Assembly (NCBI GenBank): GCA_947472795.1
Contig: CANJBL010000006.1
Location: 62,001-126,000 of the forward strand
Length of the DNA: 64,000 nt
Source: Fidelibacterota bacterium
GTDB taxonomy: Bacteria; Pseudomonadota; Alphaproteobacteria; Rhodospirillales; Rhodospirillaceae
Direction: 5' to 3'
The position numbers and the translations under genes are program-made. Below the pieces are notes generated by a model. It was not told where the DNA came from. It saw only the letters and a program-made list of their open reading frames with translations, and did no database searches. Below, one piece after another: positions 35,225 to 44,661 of this stretch (position 1 is its first letter; each line of letters begins with the position of its first letter).

Positions 35225-36270
35225 TGACGTTTCCCTCTGCGCCCATGGCCGCCATCTTCGGGATGGCGGGACCGATCCTGACTGAGGCCGAGCGCGCCTT
35301 CTTCAAACGTACGCGTCCGCTGGGCTATATCCTGTTCGCGCGCAACATCGAGAACCCGACGCAAGTTCTTGCGCTGACTCAAGATTTGCGCGATCTCGAC
35401 CGCAGCTATCGGCCCGTGATTTTGATCGATCAGGAAGGCGGAAGAGTTCAACGGCTTCGCCCGCCGCAGTGGCGTCAGGCGCCCACCATGGCCGAGTTCG
35501 GAGCGCTACATGGGCGTGACCCGGCGAAGGCGCGCGATGTGCTGCGCACCAACATGCAACTCATCGGCAAAGAGCTGGCCGATATCGGCATCGACGTGGA
35601 CTGTGCGCCGGTCATGGATGTGCCGGTGGCTGGCGCCCACGACATCATCGGCGATCGTGCTTTTGGCCGAGAGCCTGAGTTGGTGGCGGCGCTCGCACCT
35701 GTGGTGTGTGAAGGGTTGATGGACGCGGGCATCGTGCCGGTCATCAAGCACATTCCTGGCCATGGCCGCGCCACCAGCGATAGTCACAAGGAACTGCCCG
35801 TCGTGAGCGAGGATCTTGCCACGCTGCGCGCGACGGATTTCGCGCCCTTCCGCAGTTTTTGCGCGACGCCGATTCAAGACGGTTGCTTTGCCATGACAGC
35901 GCATGTGGTCTATCGCGCCATTGATCCGGACCATCCCGCCACTACTTCAGCGAAGGTGATCGCGGATATTATCCGCGGTGAGATCGGGTTCCGGGGACTG
36001 ATCATGAGCGACGATCTGGGCATGAAGGCGCTGACGGGTCCTTTTGAGACCCGGGCCGCTGCCGCTCTGGCGGCGGGCTGCGACGTAGTCCTGCACTGTG
36101 AGGGTGTCATGGCAGAGATGGAATCCGTGGCCAAAGGCTGTGAGCCCATCGGTCCGCGCGCCATGCGGGCTGTGGATAATGTGGATATCTTTCGAGGCCG
36201 GCCGCGCCGCCCGGCGCCTCTCGTGACCGCCGCCGAGTTCCAAGTGACGGATGCCCTCCGTCATGGATAA
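35224..36270 (+). CDS. nagZ: Beta-N-acetylhexosaminidase
   Basis: A 348-residue GH3 family enzyme that removes GlcNAc from muropeptides in the cytoplasm during peptidoglycan recycling. The motif KHIPGHGRATSDSHKE holds the Asp-His catalytic pair typical of NagZ, and LIMSDDLGMKAL the nucleophile Asp. Also seen: LIDQEGGRVQRL and GDRAFGREP. GTG at 35224 overlaps the preceding TAG by one base. The end overlaps the M50 protease start. Confidence 0.94.
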   Translation: MTFPSAPMAAIFGMAGPILTEAERAFFKRTRPLGYILFARNIENPTQVLALTQDLRDLDRSYRPVILIDQEGGRVQRLRPPQWRQAPTMAEFGALHGRDPAKARDVLRTNMQLIGKELADIGIDVDCAPVMDVPVAGAHDIIGDRAFGREPELVAALAPVVCEGLMDAGIVPVIKHIPGHGRATSDSHKELPVVSEDLATLRATDFAPFRSFCATPIQDGCFAMTAHVVYRAIDPDHPATTSAKVIADIIRGEIGFRGLIMSDDLGMKALTGPFETRAAAALAAGCDVVLHCEGVMAEMESVAKGCEPIGPRAMRAVDNVDIFRGRPRRPAPLVTAAEFQVTDALRHG

Positions 36271-36958
36271 CGAGTTATCCACAGTCGCGTCGGTTCTCGC
36301 CATTGCCATTCCGGCGATCCTGGCCATTACTTTGCACGAGGCCGCCCACGGCTTCGCGGCGCTGGCTTTCGGCGATCCCACAGCTAAAGAGAGTGGCCGC
36401 TTGAGCCTTAACCCTTTTCGCCACATCGATCCTTTCGGCACGATTTTGCTGCCTGCGATGCTGAAATTGGCCGGTTCTCCCTTCGTTTTTGGTTGGGCCA
36501 AGCCGGTGCCGGTGGATTTCGGCCGACTGCGCAATCCGCGCCGCGACATGGTGTGGGTGGCGCTGGCCGGGCCAGGCATGAACATCGCGCTGGCGATTAT
36601 TTCGGCGCTGCTGCTGCACACGCTGCCGTTGTGGCCACCTGAGACGCTTCCCTTTGTTCAGGAAGTGTTGGGCAACAGCCTCGTGATTAATGTGCTTTTG
36701 GCGGTTTTCAACATGATCCCGCTGCCGCCCCTGGACGGCGGGCGGGTGGCTGTGGGGCTTTTGCCGCTGCCCCTCGCGCGCGGCTTGGCGCGTACGGAAA
36801 AATACGGCATCTTGCTGGTGATTGCTGTGCTGGTTGCGCTGCCCTGGTTGGGGTCCAAGATCGGGATCGATCTTGATATCTTCGCTTGGACAATCCTTCC
36901 GTTGACGGGCCACTTGATCGACCTCATCGCCGGCTTGGCCGGAATCAATTTGGGCTAA
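36251..36958 (+). CDS. M50 family site-2-type membrane metalloprotease
   Basis: A 235-residue multi-spanning protein. The zinc motif HEAAHG lies in the first span (ITLHEAAHGFAALAFG) and the third ligand in FNMIPLPPLDGGR, the pattern of the short YwhC/sll0862-like M50 group, without PDZ domain. These proteases cut in the membrane; the substrate is unknown. ATG 36251 overlaps nagZ by 20 bases; ATG 36263 is an alternative. The last five codons are the first unit of a 4 x 15-base tandem repeat. Confidence 0.88.
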   Translation: MPSVMDNELSTVASVLAIAIPAILAITLHEAAHGFAALAFGDPTAKESGRLSLNPFRHIDPFGTILLPAMLKLAGSPFVFGWAKPVPVDFGRLRNPRRDMVWVALAGPGMNIALAIISALLLHTLPLWPPETLPFVQEVLGNSLVINVLLAVFNMIPLPPLDGGRVAVGLLPLPLARGLARTEKYGILLVIAVLVALPWLGSKIGIDLDIFAWTILPLTGHLIDLIAGLAGINLG

Positions 36959-37002
36959 ATCAATTTGAGCTAAATCAGCTTGAGCTAAATCTTTTTGGAC
37001 TA
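36943..37002 (+). repeat. 4 x 15-base tandem repeat spanning the M50 stop codon
   Basis: Four units of the form AATCAATTTGAGCTA (36943-36957, 36958-36972, 36973-36987, 36988-37002), the last more diverged. The first two differ at one base. The period is five codons, so the stop TAA recurs in the same frame at each unit boundary. The array fills the whole gap to scpA. Confidence 0.9.
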
Positions 37003-37012
37003 ACCGAACCTG

Positions 37013-37843
37013 ATGTCTGAACCATCCCAATTTCCCGCCGACCTTCCGGCCTTCGAGGAAGACGAGCGCTCGCTGGCCGAGCGCTTGGCCGATCCCAATG
37101 CCCAGTTTCTTCTGAACCTGGGTGCCTTCGAAGGCCCCATTGACGTGCTGCTGGTGCTGGCGCGCGATCAAAAAGTCGATTTGATGCACATCTCGATCCT
37201 GGCGCTGGCGGATCAGTATCTGCTGTTCGTCGCCACGGCACGCGAGACGCAACTGGAGCTGGCCGCCGACTATCTGGTGATGGCCGCCTGGCTCGCGTTC
37301 CTGAAATCCAAGCTGCTGCTGCCCAAGGAAGAAAGCGACGATCAGCCGTCCGCCGAAGAGATGGCCGAGGCGCTGAAGTTCCAGATGATGCGTCTGGAGG
37401 CCATGCAGGAAGCGGGCAAGAAGGTTTTCGCGCTGCCGCGCCTGGGTATCGACTTCTACCGCCGCGGCGCGCCGGAAGGCCTGCCTGTCACCTTGCGCGC
37501 GGTGTACGACGTTTCGCTCTATGACCTTTTGCGCGCCTATGGCCGCCAGCACAACGAGAAGGGCGTCACCGCCCTTGAAATCGAACCCTTCGACCTTTAC
37601 TCCATCGACGACGCTATCGCGCGTTTGCGCGAAATCCTGCCGGGCGTGCCCGATTGGACGACGTTGGCTTCCTTCCTGCCGCAAGGCAACTTGCAGCCCT
37701 TGATGCGCCGCTCGGCCGTCAGCACGACCTTGATTGCCGTGCTGGAGCTGGTGCGCCAGGGCAAGGCCGATATCCGCCAAGACGGCGGCGCTTATTCACC
37801 CATTTTCCTCAAACCTGCGAACCGACCCTCCGCCAATGACTGA
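37013..37843 (+). CDS. scpA: Segregation and condensation protein A
   Basis: A 276-residue kleisin that joins SMC and ScpB in the chromosome condensin complex. The N-terminal SMC-neck-binding segment LGAFEGPIDVLLVLARDQKVDL (about residues 36-57), the mid region DYLVMAAWLAFLKSKLLL and the C-terminal winged-helix end (TTLIAVLELVRQGKADI) are present. The N terminus has a 30-residue acidic extension. It overlaps scpB by 8 bases. Confidence 0.94.
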   Translation: MSEPSQFPADLPAFEEDERSLAERLADPNAQFLLNLGAFEGPIDVLLVLARDQKVDLMHISILALADQYLLFVATARETQLELAADYLVMAAWLAFLKSKLLLPKEESDDQPSAEEMAEALKFQMMRLEAMQEAGKKVFALPRLGIDFYRRGAPEGLPVTLRAVYDVSLYDLLRAYGRQHNEKGVTALEIEPFDLYSIDDAIARLREILPGVPDWTTLASFLPQGNLQPLMRRSAVSTTLIAVLELVRQGKADIRQDGGAYSPIFLKPANRPSAND

Positions 37844-38579
37844 CACCACCGAAACCGCCATGCCCGTGATGCCTGCCGAGGTCGCCGAACAGGTGGCTGA
37901 ACAGGACGCCGACCGTCAACGCCGCACGGCGGAAGACCTGCGCGTTCTGGAAGCGCTGCTGTTTGCCGTGGCTGACCCGGTGACCGAGCGCTCCATCACC
38001 GAGCGTCTGGGGACAGGGGCCGATGTACCAGCCCTTCTGGAGCAGCTGCGTATGCAGTATCAGGGCAGGGGCGTTGAACTGATGCAAGCCAATGGCCGCT
38101 GGTTCTTCCGCACGGCGCCGGACGTGACCGACCGCCTGCGCCTGGAGAAGCTGGTGCCGCGCAAGCTCTCCCGCGCCGCCATTGAAACCCTGGCGATCAT
38201 CGCCTACCACCAGCCGGTGACCCGCGCCGAGATCGAAGAAATTCGCGGCGTCATCGTGTCCTCGGGCACCGTCGATATTCTGCTGGAAGAAGGCTGGATC
38301 AAGCCGCGCGGCCGCAAACAGGTGCCGGGCCGCCCCGTCATGTGGGGCACATCGAATGCCTTCCTCGATCACTTTGGCCTGGAATCCATCCAGGATCTGC
38401 CGGGGATCGACGAACTCAAGGCCGCCGGCCTGCTCGACAGCAAGCGCGGTGTCTCGGCCTACGCGACCAGAGGTGCCGAAACGCTTCTATTCGACACCGA
38501 GGAGTCCGACGAGGCCCTTGAACCCCTGATGGACGGCGAGTCCGAGCCAGCGGAAGGCGATGAAAAGAAAGAAGAATAG
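37836..38579 (+). CDS. scpB: Segregation and condensation protein B
   Basis: A 247-residue winged-helix protein partner of ScpA/SMC. Family signatures: LRVLEALLFAVADPVTE, LSRAAIETLAIIAYHQPVTRAEIEEIRGV, and GRPVMWGTSNAFLDHFGLESIQDLP. The first 30 residues and the acidic C terminus (about 35 residues, DTEESDEALEP ...) are likely disordered. ATG 37836 lies inside scpA in another frame, as expected for coupled synthesis. Confidence 0.94.
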   Translation: MTDTTETAMPVMPAEVAEQVAEQDADRQRRTAEDLRVLEALLFAVADPVTERSITERLGTGADVPALLEQLRMQYQGRGVELMQANGRWFFRTAPDVTDRLRLEKLVPRKLSRAAIETLAIIAYHQPVTRAEIEEIRGVIVSSGTVDILLEEGWIKPRGRKQVPGRPVMWGTSNAFLDHFGLESIQDLPGIDELKAAGLLDSKRGVSAYATRGAETLLFDTEESDEALEPLMDGESEPAEGDEKKEE

Positions 38580-38719
38580 CGGCTGGCGAGACGGCATCCT
38601 GATCCCTAAATAAGCTTTCAGGTGCTATCGTCTTGAGCCGTTAAATATTGCGGGTGGGGGCGTTCTTTGCGATGATGGCACTTCAGCTCTTGCCGCTAAA
38701 CCATTGGAGTAATTGAGTC

Positions 38720-38926
38720 ATGGGTTCTTTTAGCCTCTTGCATTGGGGTATTGTCCTCCTGGTGATCGTGCTGCTGTTCGGTAGCGGCAAGATTTCTGGT
38801 TTGATGGGCGACGTGGCCAAGGGCATCAAAGCCTTCAAGAAGGGCATGAAGGAAGACGATGACGATAAGTCTCATCATGGCCCGACCATTGACGCCAAGA
38901 CCAAAGAAAAAGACCCGGTCGCCTAA
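38720..38926 (+). CDS. tatA: Sec-independent translocase TatA
   Basis: A 68-residue protein with one N-terminal membrane helix ([17 protein letters not shown]), the [24 protein letters not shown] amphipathic helix and a charged tail, the TatA pattern. Many copies form the passage for folded twin-arginine substrates. Note the Phe-Gly hinge and the absence of the TatB-type Pro-Lys-Glu. It is 140 bases after scpB, and a hairpin separates it from tatB. Confidence 0.93.
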   Translation: MGSFSLLHWGIVLLVIVLLFGSGKISGLMGDVAKGIKAFKKGMKEDDDDKSHHGPTIDAKTKEKDPVA

Positions 38927-38942
38927 GGGCATTTAATGCTTT

Positions 38943-38975
38943 AAAGCGGCGTCGCACCGGCTGCAGCGCCGTTTT
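38943..38975 (+). terminator. Terminator-like hairpin between tatA and tatB
   Basis: A long imperfect stem: AAAGCGGCGT...GCA pairs with TGC...GCGCCGTTTT, with one C/A mismatch and a CCGGC loop, followed by TTTT. It starts 17 bases after the tatA stop. It may end part of the transcripts and so lower tatBC relative to tatA. Confidence 0.55.
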
Positions 38976-39010
38976 GGCGTGGCCGGCTTAACGGTAACGG
39001 ACGACACTCA

Positions 39011-39514
39011 ATGTTCGATCTGGCGTGGTCGGAAATCGCCGTCATTGGCCTCGTGGCAGTTGTGGTCCTTGGACCCAAGGAACTGCCTCAGGCCATGCGG
39101 ACCATGGCCAAGGTCTTGCGCAAGATGCGCAACCTGACGTCCGAGCTTCAGGGCCATATGAATGAGATTGTCCGCGAGGCGGAGCTGGATGAGGTGCGCA
39201 AATCCATTCAGAAAATCTCGACCACCAGTCTCTCTCAAGAGATCAGCAAGGCAGCGGACCCGACCGGCGAAATTCAAGCCTCGCTGAATGAGGCCGTAGC
39301 GCCGTTATCGGACAACGTGGCGGCGACGGTTGCGACCGACGGTTTGCCCATCATGCCGGGTGCGTCGGCGACCGTCCCGGAGCCGGCCCCCGCGGCTGCG
39401 CCCGACACGGCCCAGCCGTCGGCGCCGTCCGTGACATCGGTGCCCTCCGAGACCGCGCAGCTGGCCACGCCGTCTGCGCCATCTGGGCCCGAGCCGCCGA
39501 AGGCGTCGACATGA
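39011..39514 (+). CDS. tatB: Sec-independent translocase TatB
   Basis: A 167-residue protein with the N-terminal helix WSEIAVIGLVAVVVLGPKELP (the Glu and Gly-Pro-Lys-Glu of TatB), an amphipathic helix (AMRTMAKVLRKMRNLTSEL) and a Pro/Ala/Ser-rich tail from about residue 110. TatB and TatC form the receptor for twin-arginine signal peptides. It overlaps tatC by 4 bases (ATGA). Confidence 0.93.
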   Translation: MFDLAWSEIAVIGLVAVVVLGPKELPQAMRTMAKVLRKMRNLTSELQGHMNEIVREAELDEVRKSIQKISTTSLSQEISKAADPTGEIQASLNEAVAPLSDNVAATVATDGLPIMPGASATVPEPAPAAAPDTAQPSAPSVTSVPSETAQLATPSAPSGPEPPKAST

Positions 39515-40368
39515 ACGCCAATCTGCCCGTCAAGAAGGCCGATGACCCCGACAACAATACCATGCCGCTGCTCGATCATCTGGTCGAGCTGCGCAAGCGC
39601 CTGATCCTTTCCATCGCGACGCTGCTGATTGCCTTTTTCGCCGCGATGCCCATGTCGGGGCACATCTACGCTTTCCTGGCCGCGCCGCTGTCCAAAGCCA
39701 TGGAAGCCGTGGGCGGCAGCTCTCATGAGATGATCTACACGCACTTGGCCGAAGCATTCATGACACAGATGAAGGTGGCGGCTTTCGCGGCCCTTTTCGT
39801 GACCTTCCCGGTGTTTGCCAATCAGCTGTGGAAGTTCGTGGCGCCCGGTCTTTATAAGCACGAGAAGAACGCGATCCTGCCGTTCCTGTTTGCCGCACCC
39901 GTGCTGTTCTTCATGGGCGGCGCGCTGGCGTATTACGTCGTCATGCCCATGGCCTGGAAGTTCCTCTTGAGCTTCCAAACCATGGCCGGCGGCGGCAGCG
40001 ACGGTGAAATGGCGATCCAGCTCCTGCCGCGCGTCAGCGAGTACCTCGATATCTTCATGACGCTGATCTTCGCCTTTGGCCTGGCGTTCCAGATGCCGGT
40101 GCTGCTGGTGCTGCTCGCGCGCGTGGGTGTCATCTCCGCCGATACCCTGCGCGAAAAGCGCCGCTACGCGATTATTATGGTGTTCATCTTCGCCGCCGTC
40201 GTCACGCCGCCCGACGTGGTCAGTCAGCTCAGTCTCGCGTTTCCCATGCTGATTCTGTACGAGGCCTCGGTCATCGGCGCGCGGATCGTCGGTAAGAAGA
40301 AAGAGGAGGAGAATGCCGCCTCTGGCAGTGCCGACCCGGTTGAAGATACGGACTTCAACGAGTCTTAA
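39511..40368 (+). CDS. tatC: Sec-independent translocase TatC
   Basis: A 285-residue six-span protein that recognises twin-arginine signals. The signatures MPLLDHLVELRKRL at the N terminus, FVAPGLYKHEKN after the second span, LAFQMPVLLVLLARVGVIS, and the final RRYAIIMVFIFAAVVTPPDVVSQ are all present. The acidic C-terminal tail is unstructured. Synthesis is coupled to tatB. Confidence 0.96.
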   Translation: MNANLPVKKADDPDNNTMPLLDHLVELRKRLILSIATLLIAFFAAMPMSGHIYAFLAAPLSKAMEAVGGSSHEMIYTHLAEAFMTQMKVAAFAALFVTFPVFANQLWKFVAPGLYKHEKNAILPFLFAAPVLFFMGGALAYYVVMPMAWKFLLSFQTMAGGGSDGEMAIQLLPRVSEYLDIFMTLIFAFGLAFQMPVLLVLLARVGVISADTLREKRRYAIIMVFIFAAVVTPPDVVSQLSLAFPMLILYEASVIGARIVGKKKEEENAASGSADPVEDTDFNES

Positions 40369-40378
40369 AGCACCGAAT

Positions 40379-40469
40379 GTCATACCCGCGGAGGCGGGTA
40401 TCCATTTTTCAGCTAAGTTGAGGAACTCGCGCGTTTTGCTGGATAGATCCCCGCCTTCGCGGGGATGAC
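40379..40469. repeat. Dispersed intergenic palindromic repeat, copy 4
   Basis: GTCATACCCGC-GGAG-GCGGGTATCCATTTTTC at the left and TGGATAGATCCCCGCC-TTCG-CGGGGATGAC at the right. It lies between tatC and serS. It could terminate the upstream run. Confidence 0.85.
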
Positions 40470-40562
40470 GGTATGGGGTGGTTATGCCGCTTGTGCTCCC
40501 CGCTGGACGGTTTCGGCTCGTCCCCGTATAAGCCTCTCAACTGTTGAAGGCTTATAAGACCC

Positions 40563-41852
40563 ATGCACGACCTCAAATGGATCAGGGAAAACCCCGACGC
40601 GCTGGACGCGGCTTTGGCCCGCCGGGGCGCGGGCCCCATGTCCGCCGCCGTTCTGGATTTGGATAAGCGCCACCGTGGGACCACGACCGAGTTGCAAAGC
40701 CTGCAAAGCCGGCGCAACGACGTCTCCAAGCAGATCGGCGCGGTGAAGGGTAAGGGCGGCGACGCTGCCCCACTGATGGCCGAAGTGGCCGAGATCAAAA
40801 CCAAGATGACCGCCCTGGAAGAGGAAGAGAAACTCCTCGGTGAGAAGGTGCGGGGACTTCTGCTCACCATTCCCAACGTGCTGCATGCCGACGTGCCAGT
40901 GGGCACGGACGAGAGCGGCAACGTGGAAGTGCGCACATGGGGTACACCGCGCACGTTCGCTTTCACAGCCAAGGAACACAGCGACCTGGGGCCGGCCTTG
41001 GGCCTCATGGACTTCGACCAAGCCGCCGTGATGTCCGGTGCCCGCTTCGTCGTGCTGAAGGGAGCGCTCGCGCGTCTCGAGCGTGCCATCGCTCAGTTCA
41101 TGCTCGACACGCACACCACCGAGAACGGCTACACGGAAGTGAACCCGCCACTGCTCGTGCGCGACACTGCGCTGATGGGCACGGGGCAATTGCCGAAATT
41201 CGGCGCCGATCTGTTCCAGACCACGGCGGGGCTCTATCTCATTCCGACGTCGGAAGTGTCGCTGACCAATCTGGCCGCCGAACGCATCATCGATGGCGCC
41301 TTGCTGCCAGCGCGTATGACAGCCTTCACGCCGTGCTTCCGTTCGGAAGCAGGGGCGGCGGGCAAGGACACCAAGGGCATGATCCGTAACCACCAGTTCG
41401 AGAAGGTGGAAATGGTCAGCATCACGGCGCCCGAGGATTCCGAAGCCGAGCTGGAGCGTATGACCAAATGCGCCGAAGGCATCCTGCAAAAATTGGAACT
41501 GCCCTACCGCGTCATGGCGCTGTGCGCCGGTGATATCGGCTTCGGCTCCAACCGCACCTATGACTTGGAAGTCTGGCTGCCGGGGCAGAACACCTACCGC
41601 GAAATCTCCAGCTGCTCCAACACCGGCGAGTTCCAGGCGCGGCGCATGAACGCGCGCTATCGTCCGCCTGGCGAAACCAAGGGCACACGCTTTGTGCATA
41701 CGCTGAACGGTTCGGGTCTGGCCGTGGGCCGCACGCTGATCGCCGTCATCGAGAACTATCAGGAACAGGATGGGTCTATCCGTATTCCGGCGGCGCTGAA
41801 GCCCTATATGGGCGGCCTTGAGGTCATCGCGCCAGGAGCCAAAGTTTTATGA
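40563..41852 (+). CDS. serS: Seryl-tRNA synthetase
   Basis: A 429-residue class II synthetase. The N-terminal coiled-coil arm that holds tRNA-Ser is at about residues 28-105 ([21 protein letters not shown]). Motif 2 ([29 protein letters not shown]) and motif 3 ([19 protein letters not shown]) are in place, with [17 protein letters not shown] before motif 3. Its end overlaps surE by 4 bases (ATGA). Confidence 0.97.
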   Translation: MHDLKWIRENPDALDAALARRGAGPMSAAVLDLDKRHRGTTTELQSLQSRRNDVSKQIGAVKGKGGDAAPLMAEVAEIKTKMTALEEEEKLLGEKVRGLLLTIPNVLHADVPVGTDESGNVEVRTWGTPRTFAFTAKEHSDLGPALGLMDFDQAAVMSGARFVVLKGALARLERAIAQFMLDTHTTENGYTEVNPPLLVRDTALMGTGQLPKFGADLFQTTAGLYLIPTSEVSLTNLAAERIIDGALLPARMTAFTPCFRSEAGAAGKDTKGMIRNHQFEKVEMVSITAPEDSEAELERMTKCAEGILQKLELPYRVMALCAGDIGFGSNRTYDLEVWLPGQNTYREISSCSNTGEFQARRMNARYRPPGETKGTRFVHTLNGSGLAVGRTLIAVIENYQEQDGSIRIPAALKPYMGGLEVIAPGAKVL

Positions 41853-42646
41853 CGTCCTTTCCTCCGTTTAAGGACCTCAGCAAAACCCGCATCCTTCTTT
41901 CCAACGACGACGGTATCGCTGCCCATGGCCTGGATGTGCTGGAGCGTATCGCGCGCGAGCTCACCGATGACGTGTGGGTCGTAGCCCCCAGCGTTGAGCG
42001 CAGCGGGGCAGGGCATTCGCTCACTATCCATGATCCCTTGCGGCCCATCCAACTCGACGAGAAGCGTTTCTCGGTCAGCGGCACGCCGACGGATTGTGTG
42101 ATGGTGGCCATCAACCACATCATGAAAGAAAATCCGCCCGATCTGGTGCTGTCCGGTGTGAACTCGGGCGGCAACATGGGTGAGGACGTGCACTATTCCG
42201 GCACGGTCGCGGCGGCCATGGAAGCCGTACTTCTGGGCGTGCCGTCCATGGCGCTGTCCCTGACCTGGAACGATGTGATGAACATTCCCTGGGAAACGGC
42301 AGAGCAGTTTGCGCCTGAGATCATTCGCAAAGTGTGTGCCGTTGGCTGGGCCCGCAATGTGCTCATCAACGTCAATTTTCCCGATTGCGGGCCGCAGGAC
42401 GTCAAAGGCGTGATCCCGGCCGCGCAGGGCAAGCACAAGCTGGGCGACGATATGCTGCTGCGCCACGATCCGCGTGGATTGCCGTATCTGTGGATCGCGG
42501 GCAAGCGACGCGGTCATGCATCGTCACCGGGGACAGACCTTGTGGCGGTGGAAGACGGTTATGTCGCCGTCACGCCGCTCAACGTCGATCTGACCGATGC
42601 TCCGACGATGGCCGTGCTGGCTCAGGTCTTCCCGCCGCAGGCTTAA
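41849..42646 (+). CDS. surE: 5'/3'-nucleotidase SurE
   Basis: A 265-residue metal-dependent nucleotidase. The motif [14 protein letters not shown] with the paired Asp, [16 protein letters not shown], and [27 protein letters not shown] are diagnostic. SurE dephosphorylates nucleoside monophosphates and short polyphosphate. The order serS-surE-pcm-nlpD is found widely in Alphaproteobacteria. Confidence 0.96.
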   Translation: MTSFPPFKDLSKTRILLSNDDGIAAHGLDVLERIARELTDDVWVVAPSVERSGAGHSLTIHDPLRPIQLDEKRFSVSGTPTDCVMVAINHIMKENPPDLVLSGVNSGGNMGEDVHYSGTVAAAMEAVLLGVPSMALSLTWNDVMNIPWETAEQFAPEIIRKVCAVGWARNVLINVNFPDCGPQDVKGVIPAAQGKHKLGDDMLLRHDPRGLPYLWIAGKRRGHASSPGTDLVAVEDGYVAVTPLNVDLTDAPTMAVLAQVFPPQA

Positions 42647-42656
42647 CGAGGACGAG

Positions 42657-43307
42657 ATGAGCACGGAGAACCGCAAAATCCGCCTCGTCATGGACCTGCG
42701 CAACGGTGGTGTCACCGATACGCGCGTGCTCGCGGCCATCGAACGCGTTCCGCGCGAAACGTTCGTGGAGGAAGCATTCCTCGATCAGGCTTACGCGAAC
42801 CAGGCTTTGCCCATCAACTGCGGCCAGACCATCAGCCAGCCGTTGGTTGTGGGTTTGATGACCCAGGCCCTGGAACTCACCGACCGGCACAAGGTGTTGG
42901 AAGTGGGAACGGGCTCGGGCTACCAGACCGCGATCCTGTCGAAACTGGTGCGCCGGGTGTACACGGTGGAGCGTCATCGCGACCTCATGCCGGAGGCTGA
43001 AAAGCGCTTCAAGGCTCTGAACCTCCACAATGTCACCACAATGGTAGGCGATGGCTATAAGGGCTGGCCGGGACAGGCACCTTTCGACCGTATCCTGGTC
43101 ACCGCCGCCGCCCGTCTTGTGCCGCCCGATCTGGTGGCGCAGTTATCGGACGAAGGCGGTATCATGGTACTGCCGGTGGGTGATGCGTCGGGGCTTCATC
43201 AGGAAGTGATCAGGGTGCGTAAAGAAGGCACGCAGTTCCACAGCGAGCGCATGTTTCCGGTACGCTTTGTGCCTTTGGTGCAAGGCATACCTGAGGACAA
43301 GAAATAG
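42657..43307 (+). CDS. pcm: Protein-L-isoaspartate O-methyltransferase
   Basis: A 216-residue repair enzyme that methylates L-isoaspartyl residues in damaged proteins using SAM. The family motif PINCGQTISQPLVVGLM is intact, followed by VLEVGTGSGYQTAILSKL, TVERHRDLMPEA and ILVTAAARLVPPDLVAQL. It is the canonical Pcm of the window, unlike the relative at 7763. ATG 42657 follows GAGGACGAG. Confidence 0.95.
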   Translation: MSTENRKIRLVMDLRNGGVTDTRVLAAIERVPRETFVEEAFLDQAYANQALPINCGQTISQPLVVGLMTQALELTDRHKVLEVGTGSGYQTAILSKLVRRVYTVERHRDLMPEAEKRFKALNLHNVTTMVGDGYKGWPGQAPFDRILVTAAARLVPPDLVAQLSDEGGIMVLPVGDASGLHQEVIRVRKEGTQFHSERMFPVRFVPLVQGIPEDKK

Positions 43308-43319
43308 CGGAGAGAGGCG

Positions 43320-44534
43320 ATGCGGGGGCTCAAGATTTGGCAAAAAGGCGCGGCTGCGGCAGTTGTCGTCGGCCTGCTTGCATCCTGCGCGCCCGACTTC
43401 AATCCGCCGCCGGGATATCAGGGCGGTTTCTTGTGGGAGTCCAACAAGAGCCGCACCATCGCCGTTGAGCCGGGCGATACAATTTACACCATCTCGCGCC
43501 GCTATGACGTGCCGAGCCGCGTCATCATCGCGCGCAACGGTCTCGCCGCGCCCTATAACCTGACGGCCGGACAACAACTGATCCTCGACCCGGTGCGCTC
43601 GCACACTGTGGTCAAAGGCGACACGCTTTCGCAATTGGCGGCGACCTACAGCATCGAGATGAGCTTGCTGGCTTCGGCCAACGACCTCAGCGCGCCCTAT
43701 ATCATCCGTGTTGGGCAGGAGCTTTGGATCCCGGATCCGTTCAGCATCGCCGCAGCGCCTGCGCAGCAGCTGGCTTCAGCCGCCGCACCCGTAAGCTCCG
43801 AACCGCTGCCGCCTGTATCAGCACCTGTAGCGCGCGCGCCGCGCAGCGCCTTCGTTGAAGAATCATTAGCACCACCGCCGGGATCGGCGGTGCCGTCTGG
43901 CACTGTCATTGTGCCCAACACACCTACGGCGGTTGAGGCGCCCGCCGCCACGGTGCCAGCGGTGGCAGGTGCCATTGCGTCCGCGCCGCTCGCGGCATTG
44001 CCCGGCGTTGCTACAGTGCCGGTGCCAACGCCTTCAATGCCATCCGCTTCAGCCCCTGTGCCGAGTGTGACGGGACCTCCTGCCGCTGTGCCGCTTGCAG
44101 AAAAGCAGGTCGCGATTGCTGTGCCAGCGCCGATTTCAGAACCACCCGCGCGTGCCTCGGCGCGTTTCTCATGGCCTCTGCGCGGCAAGGTGCTCGCGAG
44201 CTTTGGCGCGGCGGGGCAGGGACTGCACAATGACGGCATCAACATCGCGGCACCGGCGGGCACGCAAGTCCGCGCCGCCGACAACGGCGTGGTGGCCTAT
44301 GCCGGCAGCGAGTTGAAGGGTTTTGGCAATCTTCTGTTGATCAAGCATGCCGACGGTTTGACCACAGCTTACGCCCATAACGCGAAGCTGCTGGTGAAAC
44401 GCGGCGATGAAGTAAAGCAGGGACAGGTTGTGGCGGTCGTGGGCCGCACGGGCAATGTGGACTCACCGCAGCTTCACTTTGAAGTGCGTAAGGGAACACA
44501 AGCCATGGATCCCTTGGCCTATCTCGCACAATAG
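43320..44534 (+). CDS. nlpD: NlpD-like lipoprotein: two LysM domains and a degenerate LytM (M23) domain
   Basis: A 404-residue lipoprotein with lipobox LLASC (Cys23). Two LysM units bind peptidoglycan (about 47-90, VEPGDTIYTISRRYDVPS; about 92-138, HTVVKGDTLSQLAATYSIE), then a long Pro/Ala/Val linker, and an M23 domain from about 280. The zinc ligands are altered: the HxGID site reads NDGIN and the final HxH reads QLH, while AYAHN is kept. It is thus probably not a peptidase but, like E. coli NlpD and EnvC, an activator of cell-wall amidases during division. Confidence 0.9.
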   Translation: MRGLKIWQKGAAAAVVVGLLASCAPDFNPPPGYQGGFLWESNKSRTIAVEPGDTIYTISRRYDVPSRVIIARNGLAAPYNLTAGQQLILDPVRSHTVVKGDTLSQLAATYSIEMSLLASANDLSAPYIIRVGQELWIPDPFSIAAAPAQQLASAAAPVSSEPLPPVSAPVARAPRSAFVEESLAPPPGSAVPSGTVIVPNTPTAVEAPAATVPAVAGAIASAPLAALPGVATVPVPTPSMPSASAPVPSVTGPPAAVPLAEKQVAIAVPAPISEPPARASARFSWPLRGKVLASFGAAGQGLHNDGINIAAPAGTQVRAADNGVVAYAGSELKGFGNLLLIKHADGLTTAYAHNAKLLVKRGDEVKQGQVVAVVGRTGNVDSPQLHFEVRKGTQAMDPLAYLAQ

Positions 44535-44661
44535 ACTCGCGCAATAAGAGCGCGGAACAAGTCACCTTAGCTTTCGTTTTAGGATGACCGTGCCTGCGGC
44601 CTGTTGGCTGCGGTGTGGACAGTCTCTGATTCAACCAAAAACAAAGCAGGAGACACGTCTC

